In this document: positions 35,607-46,398 of the stretch, one piece after another
Layout of the letters: every line of letters begins with the position of its first letter
How positions within the stretch are numbered: position 1 is the first letter of the stretch
Assembly (NCBI GenBank): GCA_027575805.1
Contig: JANBPU010000090.1
Span: 1 to 64,000 of the forward strand
Source of the DNA: Mycoemilia scoparia
Lineage: Eukaryota > Kickxellomycota > Kickxellomycetes > Kickxellales > Kickxellaceae
Reading direction: 5' to 3'
DNA: 64,000 bases
Notes under the pieces: model-generated
What the model was told of the DNA's origin: nothing
The model's database searches: none
What the model saw: the letters and a program-made list of their open reading frames with translations, nothing else
Position numbers and translations under genes: made by a program

Positions 35607-36431
35607 TTAAAAACCAAGACCGACACTTCTGTTTCCTCTCCTTTGTTTTTGACGCATTTCCATACCTTGTTGGAATTGTTTTTCAATATCATTTTGAATC
35701 TTTTTGGAATCACCACCAATGGCATTGCTGAATTTATTACTAGTTGCTGTTGTTGTGGCAGCGGTGTTGTTTTGAGATTTCTTTTTGGCTCCCATTAGTC
35801 TTAGGAATTTGTCTTTACGTGCATCCGATTCGAATTGGGCACTTTGCCAATCATTCCATCTATTTGCAGCTGGATCTGTAGTGGTTGTGGCTGGCACATC
35901 TTCTTTTAATGTATCGCTAGGTTCGTCCTATTAGAAAGATAATACACGTATTTCCAATTAGAAAATATACCTATTAACATTCATAATATATAGGAATACC
36001 TAGTAATTGACTCTTACGTTTTTATTTTCTTTGGAATCAGGCTTCTTGCTCTTCTTTTTCTTATCTTTTTTCTTTTTGCAATCCTTTTCATCGCTCTCTA
36101 CTTCACAATTCGAAGAAATTTCTATATCGCTTTTTGAACCTGGCTTCTTTTTCTTTTTACTATCATCATCGCCACCTTCAGATTTCGATTTGGCCTTATC
36201 CTTCTTTTCTTTCTTATCCTTCTTGGCTTTCTTTTCCTTTTTGTCTTCACTCTTATGCTTCTTGTTTAGTACCTTGCTATCATCATTGTTCTTAGTTTCA
36301 GAACAAGACTTTTTGTCCTTCTTGGAAATATCCTTGTTACCACTAGTAACATCAGACGACTTATCTTTTGATCTACTTTTTCTCTTTTTCGAATCCTTGG
36401 TTTTTACGGCTGCGTGGTCACCCTCTGCCAT
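35607..36431 (-). CDS. Lysine-rich nuclear protein with C-terminal SMAP domain
   Basis: Two exons, 36018-36431 and 35607-35927 (GTAAGA donor, TAATAG acceptor, phase 0), give 244 aa. The first 140 residues are almost entirely Lys, Ser, Asp and Glu (KKDKKEKKDKAKSKSEGGDD), typical of nucleolar proteins. The C terminus carries the small-acidic-protein (SMAP) motif: a Trp-containing start (NRWNDWQSAQFESDARK) and KFLRLMGAKK. The same motif ends animal KNOP1 and C11orf58. The molecular role is unknown. The exon 1 reading shows strong synonymous bias to AAG and AAA and produces a complementary Phe/Leu/Ser-rich frame that is only a shadow. Confidence 0.8.
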
Positions 36432-36823
36432 TTTTATGCAATAAAGATGTGTGTGTATATGGGTGAGAGATAAATAGTTGGAGCATAAACAGCTTTATGA
36501 TCTTTGGACAAAGTCTACCAAAAAATGGGGCTACAGTATTCGATCGCTCAATCGCGGTTTATGGGTTTATGGAATTTTTGACCACTATCAAATCGGGAAA
36601 AAATTATCAGGAAGAATATAGTTTTAACAGTCATACACATGTATATATGGATCATAATTTTTGAAGGGTATCTTTTGGTGGCCAACAATTATAGGGACAT
36701 TCTCAGTCAAATGGGTGACCACAGCTTATTAGCAAATGGCCACCCTTCAAAAATAACTACTCATATCACCATTAATACAAATATATTTATGCGTTATCTA
36801 GGCTGTGTTTATTTAACGACCTT
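36432..36823. other. SMAP-gene promoter / FSH1-like 3' flank
   Basis: 392 bp between two minus-strand genes. About a third of it is a MITE-like element (36645-36766), which ends 57 bp past the FSH1-like stop codon and so probably lies in its 3' UTR or terminator. Confidence 0.5.
36645..36766 (-). mobile_element. MITE-like element, core type A (reverse)
   Basis: Ends ATATGGATCATAATTTTTGA and CACCCTTCAAAAATAACTAC. The core (GGTGGCCAACAATTATAGGG, GGTGACCACAGCTTATTAGC) matches the element at 25778 closely and in the same orientation. Confidence 0.8.
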
Positions 36824-37867
36824 TTATAGACAAGAAGTTACAAATTTTCTATAAACATCTTTAGCTGCCGGCGTGATGGGAATAAAATGAGCTCCAGGAT
36901 GCTCGAATACAGTTGGATTTTTAAAACATTTGATCAAGGTTTGCGATCTTTGTGGCGAAACTGTCGTATCGGAAGATCCATAGACATGTAAACTGGGAAC
37001 ATCACATGGGTTGTCGAATATGTGAGACCAAATTCCACCCTTGTCCTCAGTTCGGTATCCCCCAAAGAATACGCCAAACTTGAAGTTGTTAACACCATCG
37101 CCATTATATCCTAAACCATCTTTCAGTTCGAGATTGGGACTGCTAAATAGTGCACACATTATAGCACCTAAAGCTGCACCTAGATATATAATATATATAT
37201 ATGTGTGTGTATATGTACATAACAAGTCAGTATATATTCATATATGAGAGGGATTCAATGGATGTATAATTTAAAAGAGGATTACTTACCTTGCGAGAAT
37301 CCCATGACACCAACAAATGGCCCCTATGATGCAGTAATACTCATTTCAGATTATTATCATTATCAACCCAACACTCAAACAACCACTAACTGGACTCTAA
37401 ATCAAGCAAAACTATATCTATTACAGAATATTACCTGTTCTTTTATTATAGATTTTACGTATTCTATACTATCTTCTATTCCAATGTACTGGATGGCTGG
37501 TATTCTAATTGTTCGCCACCAATTAAATGGCATATTTTCTATAAATTACACATATATATATATATATGCTTTAAATTACCACTCATATATCCATGATTCT
37601 TATAAACACAAATAAGCATATATAGAAAGAGCTCTTCTTACCTTGTGCCCTTTCTCCTTTAAAACCATTGACCATTGATCGATCTTCAACTGATTCATAT
37701 TCTTTCCAAAGTGTTGGGAATTTGGCCGGTACATACACCAAATCTACCAAATCTTCTATACTGGATCGAAAGCCTCGACTTTTAAGCCAAAACATTTTGT
37801 CATTTTGGGCATATCCATGTAAACAAAGAACTTTTGGCTTTTTGGATATATTTGGATTATTACTCAT
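36824..37867 (-). CDS. FSH1-family serine hydrolase
   Basis: An alpha/beta hydrolase of the fungal family-of-serine-hydrolases type (related to human OVCA2); its physiological substrate is not established. The four exons are 37642-37867, 37435-37538, 37290-37323 and 36824-37179, with phases 1, 0 and 1, for 239 aa. It begins KPKVLCLHGYAQNDKMFW, with the oxyanion-loop HGY. The nucleophile elbow GFSQG (Ser120) is encoded across the 34-nt third exon. Asp192 (YGSSDTTVSP) and His219 (HPGAHFIP) complete the triad. All catalytic residues are intact and length is normal. Introns are 103, 111 and 110 nt; the first two contain AT repeats. Confidence 0.9.
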
Positions 37868-38102
37868 TTTGTTGTTTCTTTATCCAACAAATAACTATTA
37901 TTATTGTTGTTGTTTTTATTGCTGTTTGTGGTGGTGGTGGTGATATAGTAGTAACAAATACTTTCGAATCACCATAAACAGATTTCTCTAAATCCATTGA
38001 TCAATACGGCATGTTTTGATTATATTATTATGGCATCCAAGAAAGGGGATTGCAATGATAAATTTATTTGAATTGATTTTATTATAATTTATTTAAAACT
38101 AA

Positions 38103-38103
<1 letters not shown>

Positions 38104-38134
<31 letters not shown>
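38104..38134. repeat. ATT microsatellite
   Basis: About ten uninterrupted ATT units in intergenic DNA. Confidence 0.95.
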
Positions 38135-38135
<1 letters not shown>

Positions 38136-38309
38136 GAGTGTATGATTTTTTTCTCTGAAATTATTTAAAAAATACAAAATTGAATGTTAGAAGAAAGTAA
38201 AAAAGTAAAAAGATGTGTTGTTGTTTTCGTCGTCGTTATATTTGATTTTGCACACACACACAACTCATATGAGTATGTCAGCCGGATAATTGCCATTATA
38301 TAGCGCGAC

Positions 38310-38327
38310 CACACACACACACACACA
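38310..38327. repeat. CA microsatellite
   Basis: About nine CA units, with shorter CA runs on both sides (38252-38261 and 38331-38336). Confidence 0.9.
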
Positions 38328-38798
38328 TATACACACAGTCGGAGTTTTTAGGAAATATAAAAAATCTTGTGAACATTTGTGTGAGTAAAGAGAGTCAGAT
38401 GAAATAGAGTAAATAGTCATGTGGTAATAATGGTCTCCGAAAATCCATCCACAATCAACAACAATTACATTTACCCTGCCTTAAAAGAATATAAGCCGCC
38501 GGGTCTCGGTTAAAATAAAACTCAACAGACACATGTGACGTTGTTAATGTTGTAGTTGATAGCGGAGATTATTATAATTATTGGTACAAACTTCGTTATA
38601 GAACTCATGTTAAAGATACTTGGGAGATGAGAGGGGGGAGTGGGGAAATTCTTAGATCACGACTTCAAAGTCACACACAGTAGCAGTCAGTCGTATTCTA
38701 AAACACTGATAGTATGTTTTTAATGTTGGTTAGTATGGTGGAACTTAAATAACATACAAGATCTTTTCAAATTCAGGAAATACACACGTGCTTTATTA

Positions 38799-41552
38799 TT
38801 AGACCTGTTGCTGCTGCGCTTCAGATATTTGCGCTGTTTCTCCTCCTCCTGCTGCTGTTGTTGTTGTTGCTATGGCCTGTGGCTTTAGTCGCGAAAATGA
38901 CTTTCTGACTGTTACTCCACCTTGGCCTGACAAAAGACTATGTGGGTTCCTTCTAGCTGAATAACTTCTACTGTTATTATCATGATCTCCCCGATTGCGT
39001 GGGGTTCGGGAATATTTCTTTGCAAAACTTGGCTTCGGTAGCGATGCAGTTGCAGTTGCTGCCAAGAAATCTGGGTTTATATCGCTGGTACCACCACCAT
39101 TTATTACTTCTCTATTTGACTCGGCGTCGCTGCTATTACTACTATGTTGCGCACTGATATTACCACCAACACTGGTAGTATTGCTGCTTCTGCTGCCGCT
39201 GCTGCTTATAGAATCTCGGCTAAACCTACGTGATCTTTGTGCGCTCATCGCTTCAGCAGCTTCTGTTGGTGTAAGTATAGTTGTTGTTGGAGGAGTATTT
39301 CTGATAGCTGCAGTAATTTTAGATGTGGCACTGCCAGCAGTAGTAGTTGCTGTAGCTGTAGTGGGGGCGCTACTGGTGGTAATGGTAGAAGTGACGATGG
39401 TGACTGTTGTTTGTGATGTTGCTGTTGTAGCCTGCGGTGCAGTTGTCTTTTTTAGTAGTGGTCTAATTGGAAAAGACGATGCTGGAGAATTAGCGCTCCT
39501 ACCCCCACTACTGCCACCACTCATAGGTGGTGTTAAAGGATAGCAGCTCTTGCTGCCCCTAATGACAGTTTTGGGCTCGCTCTGCTTCTGAGAAATTGCA
39601 TCTAGATACATGAGCAAACTTTTGGACATTTTCTTTGTTGCAACTTTGGTTACTGTAGCAGGAGACTTGGTTTCTGTGACTGTGGTTGCGGCTGTATTGG
39701 CCTTGGTGCTAATTTGGTTGTTAATTTTCTTGGGAGTAGAATACTGTGAGCCAAAAGTAGGCGGTGATGTAGCAATAACAGTAGTTGTTGCAGCTGTAGC
39801 TGTTGATGAAGATGAATTGGATGAACAGCTTGAGTGTTGCGACGATGCCTTTGAAACAATTCGTTTGTGTCCGCGTTCCAGGCCATGTCCACTACCAGAG
39901 GAAGTAGCTTTGGAATTGCCAAGAAGAAATTTAGACTGCAAATCACCGATTTTGGTGGAAGTTTTGGTGCTAGGTGCAGTACTTTTGGTATCAATACTCT
40001 TTGGGGTTGTGATGGGGGTGGTTGTGTTGAATACTGTTGTATCGGAATCTTCGGAACCATCACTTGATGCCTCCGCTTTAGTGTAACCACCAAAAGAAGC
40101 AGTCGGCGTACGCAAAGATGAAGTATTATTGGCAATAGTAGCGGCATTTACCGTGACTCCTAAGCCGACCATTTTCCTTGGGGTATTATTGGCAACAGGG
40201 GGGGTAGTTGGAGTTGTTGGCGAAGCATTTTTTGGTGACTGTGATCCAACAACAGCCTGATGAGCGTGGAAGTTGATAATAAGTTCGGGGTTAGATGCGG
40301 GGGATTTCATAGGCAGGCGCTCACTAAGGCGCCGTCCAAGGGCCATTGCTGAAGGACGATTGGCCTTCTTGATAATACGCAGTGATTCGTATGTTTCTGT
40401 TTCGGGCTCTCTTGCTGCAGCCTCATGGCTACGTGTTGCAATGATGTCGTGTAATGGTGGTAACGACGATAACTTATCGTGGTGGTTGTTGAATGTGGAA
40501 TCGGGGTTTTCTCTCTCTGCAAATGCTTTGAGTGCATTTGCAAGCGTGAATGACCGCTGCTTGTCGGCGGGAACCCCAGGGAATGGACCAAAGCTGTATC
40601 CCTCAATATCATCGTGATGGTACCCAAACAAAGCATCACCAACATTATTATCTCTGCTGATAGTTATATCGTCTCGGTCAAAAGACCTATCGGAATTGAA
40701 ATTCAAAAGTCTTGCGTGCCTGTGTATGATGGAATGCCAGACTTCTTGTTTAGAAATGATACCACTTAGGTTAGTAGAGTTGGAAAAGTCGCTGGTACCG
40801 ATGCTGAGAGCTGTTATGAGCGTGGTGTGGTTCTCTGCCGCCTTGTTGAAGAATGTTTCAACCCAATGCTTGCTTACTTCAATGTTCTTCTTGTTCTTTT
40901 CTCCATGCTGCAGCAGTGGCTTAAGGCAATCATCGAGAATAGCAAACTGGGGCTGGTGGTACAGCATGCGTACAAATGCAATACGCTGGCGCTCGCTGGC
41001 AGTAAGGCGCTTCTTCCAGTCGGTTACCAAGAGCCAGCCGCGGGCATTGAAGAATGTGTCTGTGATAAGATACTCAAGGTTAAACAAGCCAAGCAAATCT
41101 AGCAGTTTCTTATCGTCAAAGCCCCTTGCTTTAGCCTGTTGAATGCTGTGTGGATATATCAACTGCTCCCGAAGATTAGATGTTGAGGGAAAGTATGGAG
41201 TATGGTTGATACGATAAATCTGATTGGATTTTGGTGTGACTACTTTTCCCCCCTTTACAGGCAAAAACGTGTCAAGGATGCGGAACAGAGCGGCTTTCTT
41301 GCTCTTGTGCTTATCTATGACAACACAGTTCTGGCCAGCTTCTAGACGGAAACTGAGAGCTGGCACGAGTAGCTTTGTATCGGAATCTGTGTCGGTGGGT
41401 ATCAATGGTACGTCAATGAACTCGATTATTCCTTCACAAGTTTCGAACGAAGGATAGTCATTTAACGGACTCTCGGTCATTTTCGGAGCAGATGCCATCT
41501 GTAGCTGCTGCAATTGATATGTCACAGCAGCAACATCGCTAATAGATGTCAT
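38799..41552 (-). CDS. ABCD-type nucleotide-binding domain with lost catalytic motifs, plus long Ser/Thr-rich tail (pseudo-ATPase)
   Basis: Single exon, 917 aa. Residues 40-300 align by eye with the nucleotide-binding domain of peroxisomal ABCD half-transporters: GIIEFIDVPLIP, LSFRLEAGQN, ALFRILDTFLPVKGG, LREQLIYPHS, GWLLVTDWKKRLTASERQRI, FVRMLYHQPQFAILDDC. The functional residues are gone: Walker A is VVIDKHKSKKAA instead of GxxGxGKS, the Q-loop Gln is His (INHTPYF), the signature LSGGE is LTASE, the catalytic Glu after Walker B is Asp, and no switch His is apparent after LITALS. There is no transmembrane domain. The remaining 600 residues are Ser/Thr/Ala-rich with homopolymer stretches. The reading frame is fully open, so it is probably expressed as a non-hydrolysing protein of unknown role. 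Start ATG 41552 is the first in frame. Confidence 0.75.
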   Translation of the reverse strand: MTSISDVAAVTYQLQQLQMASAPKMTESPLNDYPSFETCEGIIEFIDVPLIPTDTDSDTKLLVPALSFRLEAGQNCVVIDKHKSKKAALFRILDTFLPVKGGKVVTPKSNQIYRINHTPYFPSTSNLREQLIYPHSIQQAKARGFDDKKLLDLLGLFNLEYLITDTFFNARGWLLVTDWKKRLTASERQRIAFVRMLYHQPQFAILDDCLKPLLQHGEKNKKNIEVSKHWVETFFNKAAENHTTLITALSIGTSDFSNSTNLSGIISKQEVWHSIIHRHARLLNFNSDRSFDRDDITISRDNNVGDALFGYHHDDIEGYSFGPFPGVPADKQRSFTLANALKAFAERENPDSTFNNHHDKLSSLPPLHDIIATRSHEAAAREPETETYESLRIIKKANRPSAMALGRRLSERLPMKSPASNPELIINFHAHQAVVGSQSPKNASPTTPTTPPVANNTPRKMVGLGVTVNAATIANNTSSLRTPTASFGGYTKAEASSDGSEDSDTTVFNTTTPITTPKSIDTKSTAPSTKTSTKIGDLQSKFLLGNSKATSSGSGHGLERGHKRIVSKASSQHSSCSSNSSSSTATAATTTVIATSPPTFGSQYSTPKKINNQISTKANTAATTVTETKSPATVTKVATKKMSKSLLMYLDAISQKQSEPKTVIRGSKSCYPLTPPMSGGSSGGRSANSPASSFPIRPLLKKTTAPQATTATSQTTVTIVTSTITTSSAPTTATATTTAGSATSKITAAIRNTPPTTTILTPTEAAEAMSAQRSRRFSRDSISSSGSRSSNTTSVGGNISAQHSSNSSDAESNREVINGGGTSDINPDFLAATATASLPKPSFAKKYSRTPRNRGDHDNNSRSYSARRNPHSLLSGQGGVTVRKSFSRLKPQAIATTTTAAGGGETAQISEAQQQQV

Positions 41553-42742
41553 GCCTGGATTACGAGTAGGTAAAGATATAGATATAGATATCTGTGTAGA
41601 AGGTTAATGATAGAGAGAGAGAGAGATAAAAGATATAATGGTGACAATAAAAGAACAGAACGGGGAAAGATCCCTACTGCCCCTTTACAAGGTCTATTAA
41701 GCCTACCTGGAGATAGGCAAGGGCAGCGGTGGAGGTGGTGGGGAAACCACGAGGAAGCACCTGAGGAGAAGGAGACTGAGTCCTGGGGTCTGTGACCATG
41801 CTGCATTAGCATTAGTTGTCAGTAGCCAGAGCGGCTTGATGTGTTGTGGTTTCCTTTAGCATATGTTTTGACTGGCCTTAAATGGGCATACAAATCAAAG
41901 TGCAGTACATTCATTGCCAAAGAAAAGAACAATAAGTCCAGTAGATGCCACTGTTGAGGAGATATGTTACCTCTCTGAACTAATACCCTAGAAGACCCAG
42001 ACCCATCGCTGACCCATCTATAAACATAAACCAGAGTCTAAGCCTCATGCAAACCAGACAAAAAGGAAGGAGCAATTGAGGAGTCTGCATTACAATGTTT
42101 ATGAAAATAGGTGACAATGTTGTGAAGAAAAAACAACGAGCACGGCTCCTAATCAATTGAAGCGGCGCTGGATAAGGGTATTTCGACCGTTGTTTGTAGA
42201 ATTTACAAGAAATTACACCAATATCGATTTGATTGAACGAAGAGCCTCCAAGAGTCAGCCAACTTCCCAATTTTGGACAAATCAATTCCTATTGTCAAAC
42301 CCCTGGAAAAATACAGCTTTAGAATACCCCCCATACATAGTCTAGGCTCATTAATCCTCCATACATAGTACTTAGACACATAAAACATTAGATAATAGCA
42401 TATGGGAGGTTCTTTTTGAAAGGTTAGTCACTCATTTGGCTGCGATTGCCCATATAATCGCTGGCCACCAAAAGATAACCTTCAAAAATCACCATACATA
42501 TTAGATATCATAAACCACCAGTACATATAATTCCCAAAGATAGCTATATAATATTTTAATGACTGTTATTGGATATAAAAATTTTTAAGTACAACCACAC
42601 CGCCGCTCCCTGTCTTTGTTTTGGACGGAAGGAAGAAAGGAACAATGGGTCTGAAACTAAACTCTTGTACAATTAAGGAGCAAATGAAATATATGTACTA
42701 CAATTTAAACAAGATGGAGCGCTGAAATTTATGTGAATGAAA
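41553..42742. other. ABCD-like / GDH intergenic region
   Basis: 1.2 kb. It holds the ABCD-like gene's 5' flank (a GA run at 41611-41625), a MITE-like element (42400-42499) and the GDH 3' flank. I searched it for exons that would encode the missing transmembrane domain and saw none. Confidence 0.5.
42400..42499 (+). mobile_element. MITE-like element, core type A, short variant
   Basis: Left end CATATGGGAGGTTCTTTTTG and right end CCTTCAAAAATCACCATACA. The core keeps CATTTGGCTGCGATTGCCCA and ATAATCGCTGGCCACCAAAA but lacks the ACTAGTAAAACTGG part, so at about 100 bp it is an internally deleted copy. Confidence 0.7.
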
Positions 42743-44086
42743 TTAGACGCAACCCTGGCTGATCATGGCGTCGGCGACCTTGAGGAAACCTGCAATGTTG
42801 GCACCAGCCTGGATGTCGCCAGCAAGACCGTACTCTTCGGCGGCCTTGGCAGAGTTGTCGAAGATGTCCTTCATGATCTTCTCAAGCTTGGAGTCAACCT
42901 CCTCGCGGGTCCACTGGAGACGAGAAGAGTTCTGAGCCATCTCAAGACCAGAGACAGCTACACCACCAGCGTTGGCGGCCTTTGCGGGGCCAAACATGCA
43001 GCCTCCGTTCTTGAAGACATCAATGGCCTCGGGGGTTGATGGCATGTTAGCACCCTCGAAGACACCACGGACGCCATTGGCGACAAGAGTCTTAGCGTCA
43101 GCTTCTTCGATTTCGTTCTGGGTGGCAGATGGGAAGGCAAGATCGCCAGCGACTTCCCATGGGCGCTTGTTGGGAACGAATTGGGCCTCGCTGGAGAGCT
43201 CGCAGAATTCGGAGATGCGGCCACGCTTAACGGTCTTTAGGTGGATGATCTGGTTGACCTGCTCACGGGTGAAGCCATTGGGCTGGTAGATGTAGCCGTT
43301 GGAGTCAGAGAAGGTGATTGGGATAGCACCGAGGTCAAGAAGCTTCTCAGCAGTGTATTGGGCGACGTTACCGGATCCAGAGATCAAGCAGCGCTTGCCC
43401 TCAATGGACTCGCCACGGTATTCGAGGTAGTTCTTTGCAAAGTAGACACAGCCGTAACCGGTGGCTTCGGGGCGGATGAGGGAACCACCAAAGTTGAGAG
43501 CCTTGCCAGTGAGGACACCAGTGAATTCGTTAGAAAGACGCTTGTACTGACCAAAGAGGTAGCCGATTTCCCTACCACCGACGTTGATGTCACCGGCGGG
43601 AACATCAGTGTCAGGACCGATGTGGCGGTGAAGTTCGGTCATGAAAGATTGGCAGAAGCGCATGACCTCGTTGTCGGACTTGCCGCGGGGATCGAAATCG
43701 GAACCACCCTTACCGGCACCCATCATGAGGGTGGTGAGGGAGTTCTTGAAGACCTGCTCGAAGGCAAGGAACTTAATGATAGAGAGGTTGACAGAGGGAT
43801 GGAAACGGAGACCGCCCTTGTAGGGGCCGAGGGCAGAGGACATCTGGACACGGAAACCGCGGTTGACCTGCTGCTTGCCCTGGTCGTCGATCCATGGGAC
43901 GCGGAAAATGATGGCGCGCTCGGGCTCAATGAGACGCTCAAGGGCCTCAAGGTATTGTGGGTTCTTGGCGAGGACGGGCTCAAGAGTGTCAATGACTTCG
44001 GTGACAGCCTGCTTGAACTCGGGCTGGTTGGCGTCACGAACGTCAAGGGTGTTGTAAATGTTCTGAATGCGCTCCTGGATAGACAT
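42743..44086 (-). CDS. NADP-dependent glutamate dehydrogenase
   Basis: Assimilates ammonium by reductive amination of 2-oxoglutarate to glutamate, normally a cytosolic hexamer. Single exon, 447 aa, the usual length of the small hexameric NADP-GDH family. [13 protein letters not shown] gives the substrate lysine K90. [16 protein letters not shown] gives the catalytic K126. [13 protein letters not shown] carries D166. The dinucleotide fold is GSGNVA (237-242). The C terminus is [15 protein letters not shown]. All expected residues are present. Codons are strongly biased to C- or G-ending forms, unlike the neighbours, which suggests very high expression. A TATA-like ATATAAAGA (minus strand, about 44217-44225) lies about 130 bp upstream of the ATG. 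Confidence 0.97.
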   Translation of the reverse strand: MSIQERIQNIYNTLDVRDANQPEFKQAVTEVIDTLEPVLAKNPQYLEALERLIEPERAIIFRVPWIDDQGKQQVNRGFRVQMSSALGPYKGGLRFHPSVNLSIIKFLAFEQVFKNSLTTLMMGAGKGGSDFDPRGKSDNEVMRFCQSFMTELHRHIGPDTDVPAGDINVGGREIGYLFGQYKRLSNEFTGVLTGKALNFGGSLIRPEATGYGCVYFAKNYLEYRGESIEGKRCLISGSGNVAQYTAEKLLDLGAIPITFSDSNGYIYQPNGFTREQVNQIIHLKTVKRGRISEFCELSSEAQFVPNKRPWEVAGDLAFPSATQNEIEEADAKTLVANGVRGVFEGANMPSTPEAIDVFKNGGCMFGPAKAANAGGVAVSGLEMAQNSSRLQWTREEVDSKLEKIMKDIFDNSAKAAEEYGLAGDIQAGANIAGFLKVADAMISQGCV

Positions 44087-46276
44087 TATGGATTGTGGGA
44101 ATTAGTAGTAGTTGAGAGTGAGTGTTTTGTTGGCTAAAGAGGATGTGCCAAAGGTAAAGAGAAATAGGTGAATGGAGAATTGTATTTTTCACTCTTCAAG
44201 GCAAGACTTTGGAGGTCTTTATATGCTGGTCCGCATTGATAGATTGAACTCTGGCCTTTATGCTGGCAAGAGCATGGTAAAGATACGCATCTATTCAATC
44301 GCCCAATAGATTGCGCCGTGCTTCGGAATTTCTCGCTAACCTGAAACCCCTTATCAACACATTGATCGCTGGTGAATCTATTCAGTGGGTGGCCCGGATC
44401 GCCGCCCACACTTGGTTACAGACACAAGCTGGGGCCGCCTGCCTGTTGGCCCATGCAAACTTGGCGACTTTGAAGAGGGTGACAGAGCGAGCGAGAAAAA
44501 GAAGGGGGGTTTCTACCTCCCACATATGCGGGCAAATATCAAGGCCGGAGAAAATACAGACTTGGCGCAAAGGGGGCCCCTCCCTCCCACCATATCATTA
44601 GAGAGAGGAGTGCAAGATACCGAACATAGAGGAGGAGGAGGAGGAGGAGGCTGCCCCAGGGATTGCTGAACATAGTAGTCATCTTTGCTCAGCCCACCTG
44701 GCTGGCTGCCCGTCCGACAACCTCACCAGTATTGACATTATCCCCTTTTTCGCACAGATCAGTGGGATCGATGACCACGCAGTAGTTACACCATATTGTT
44801 AATATCCAGGATAGTTTCGGACCAAAGCAGGGAAATTCACCGCGTGCAAATAAGCGTTGTGATGTCACCTGCCTAAAAAGCCCGCAACCATGTTTTCTTG
44901 CTTACAGTCGTTGAAACACGCATACACACACTGCACTCCTGATCCAGGTTTCAAGCACCTTATGTATTACACAGCGTTACCAAACACAGCAAAAGCTTTG
45001 AGCCGATAAAAGAAAAATAAAAGGGAGGTAGCCAAGTCTTTAGTCTGAGGTAAAGATATGCGTGTATGTTTTATATAGTAATTCCCGCACCCCACAAACA
45101 CAGCATTCATTAACCAGAAATTGCTGTTCCAGTAATGTCGAATGTCCATAGTTAACGGTGAAACATAGACTAGTGTTATGCGGGCTGGGCTATAGCATGG
45201 CGCTGACGCTGTGCTATTTTATTTGTTCAAACTATCAGCATAGAAAAATCCCCTTCTCAAGCTCACTGCACACAGCCATCAACTGAATAGTAATGCGTCA
45301 AAGGGCACCCGAATTCCTCCTAAAAGAACACAGCATATCTTTAGATAGTAGAGGGTGTTTAGCATACTTTCCCTCTAACCTCTGACAAGCTAAAGAAATG
45401 GACCGACCAACAGAATGGTTGCAGCAGAGGTTCGGACCCTAGTAATTGCTTCGTGGAACAAAGCTGTAACCGCCCCTTGCCGCTGTTTCAAGATCCGCCG
45501 CTCCTTACCTATCAAGCATGATATCCAATACCTGGGAATATTCTTGCTATGAAATCTGTATCTTCCTGTTAGTTGCCAAGAGGAGGCTATGCGCAATCCC
45601 CTGATAATCACTCGGATCTGAATACACACACTATTTGCCTTCTGCTATAACCACCGGGGTCGGATATAAAATTGGCACTGTTCGTCAAAAGCGGAACAGC
45701 CAATACCACATTCCAAAAAAGAGACAACAAGAGTCTCTCAGCCTTGAAGCCTCTCACCACTCCTATGGACGTAAACTGATCCGCGCTGATAGTAGTGATA
45801 ACATGCTGCCACAGCCATGTAGATGAAATCTTATCGGATTCGTCCCTCATGCTAATGAAACTGAATCCGATATGTCTATGCACATGACAATTCATCAGTA
45901 TCGATGTGCTGATAGGTCAATAATTGTCCATCCCAAATAGATTGGATTCAAAGGCAGCCACCTTTTACATCAACTGGCATGAGCGTGGGGCGGGTAGGGG
46001 TTAGATAGGTTACTGATAAAGGCACATGATACGCAGAAACAATCCATCCATCTACTGCGTGTGTGAACGAATATTTATGGAGATTGAATTGATAGGAGAT
46101 TATTCAGAATGGGATGTTGATTGCCTTGATAAAATTCTACGATAGGCTCAAATTTCAAAATAGAACTAGATGAGGCTCAATACAAGGAAAGGTTTGGTGG
46201 GAAAGTAAATGGACTAAAAAGGATATTACATCAAAAACCCGAAAATGTTTTATACTTGAGAAATAAAGAGGATGTA
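44087..46276. other. GDH upstream gene-free region
   Basis: 2.2 kb with the GDH promoter at its left edge. On the GDH strand a single GATAAG (complement CTTATC at about 44341) could be a GATA-factor site of the nitrogen-response type, but one hexamer is weak evidence. A GAG-repeat run lies at 44630-44650. No gene or RNA was recognised. Confidence 0.45.
44217..44226 (-). promoter_or_regulatory. GDH TATA-like box
   Basis: CATATAAAGA on the minus strand, about 130 bp before the GDH start codon. It is a plausible TATA box for a highly expressed gene. Confidence 0.5.
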
Positions 46277-46398
46277 TATACGGATAGTTATTTTTGAAAG
46301 GCTAGGTTATACTAGTAGGCCAGTTTCATCATGCATACTGACCAAGCTTATATTATCATTGATAGCGTTAATTTAGCCCTTCAAAAATAATTGTCTAT
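46277..46398 (+). mobile_element. MITE-like element, core type B
   Basis: Ends TAGTTATTTTTGAAAGGC and GCCCTTCAAAAATAATTG. The core ACTAGTAGGCCAGTTTCATC is the same as in the 13687 copy. It lies 3' of the intact orphan gene. Confidence 0.8.

Larger units (their letters stand above)
37868..38798. other. FSH1-like / ABCD-like intergenic region
   Basis: 930 bp without a gene. It holds a GT/GGT-rich tract (37910-37940), an ATT microsatellite (38104-38134) and a CA microsatellite (38310-38327). It contains the FSH1-like promoter and the 3' flank of the ABCD-like gene. Confidence 0.5.

Noticed and set aside
36007..36444. Plus-strand Phe/Leu/Ser-rich frame
   Set aside because: Complement of the lysine-rich exon of the SMAP-domain gene.
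37244..37615. Plus-strand frame through 37.2-37.6 kb
   Set aside because: It is the complement of exons and introns of the FSH1-like gene on the minus strand, whose catalytic motifs are intact.
38995..40147. Long plus-strand and alternate minus-strand frames in the ABCD-like gene region
   Set aside because: Shadows of the Ser/Thr/Ala-rich low-complexity tail; their Val/Leu runs mirror ACC/GCT-type codon repeats.
43241..44137. 298-codon plus-strand frame opposite GDH
   Set aside because: Antisense shadow caused by the strong codon bias of GDH; no domain and no conserved motif.
44341..44346. Single GATAAG near the GDH promoter as a nitrogen-control site
   Set aside because: One hexamer in a 2-kb region is expected by chance. 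It is mentioned in the region note but not called as a site.
45425..45440. GGTTCGGACCC resembling a tRNA B box
   Set aside because: No matching A box, acceptor stem or cloverleaf could be formed around it.
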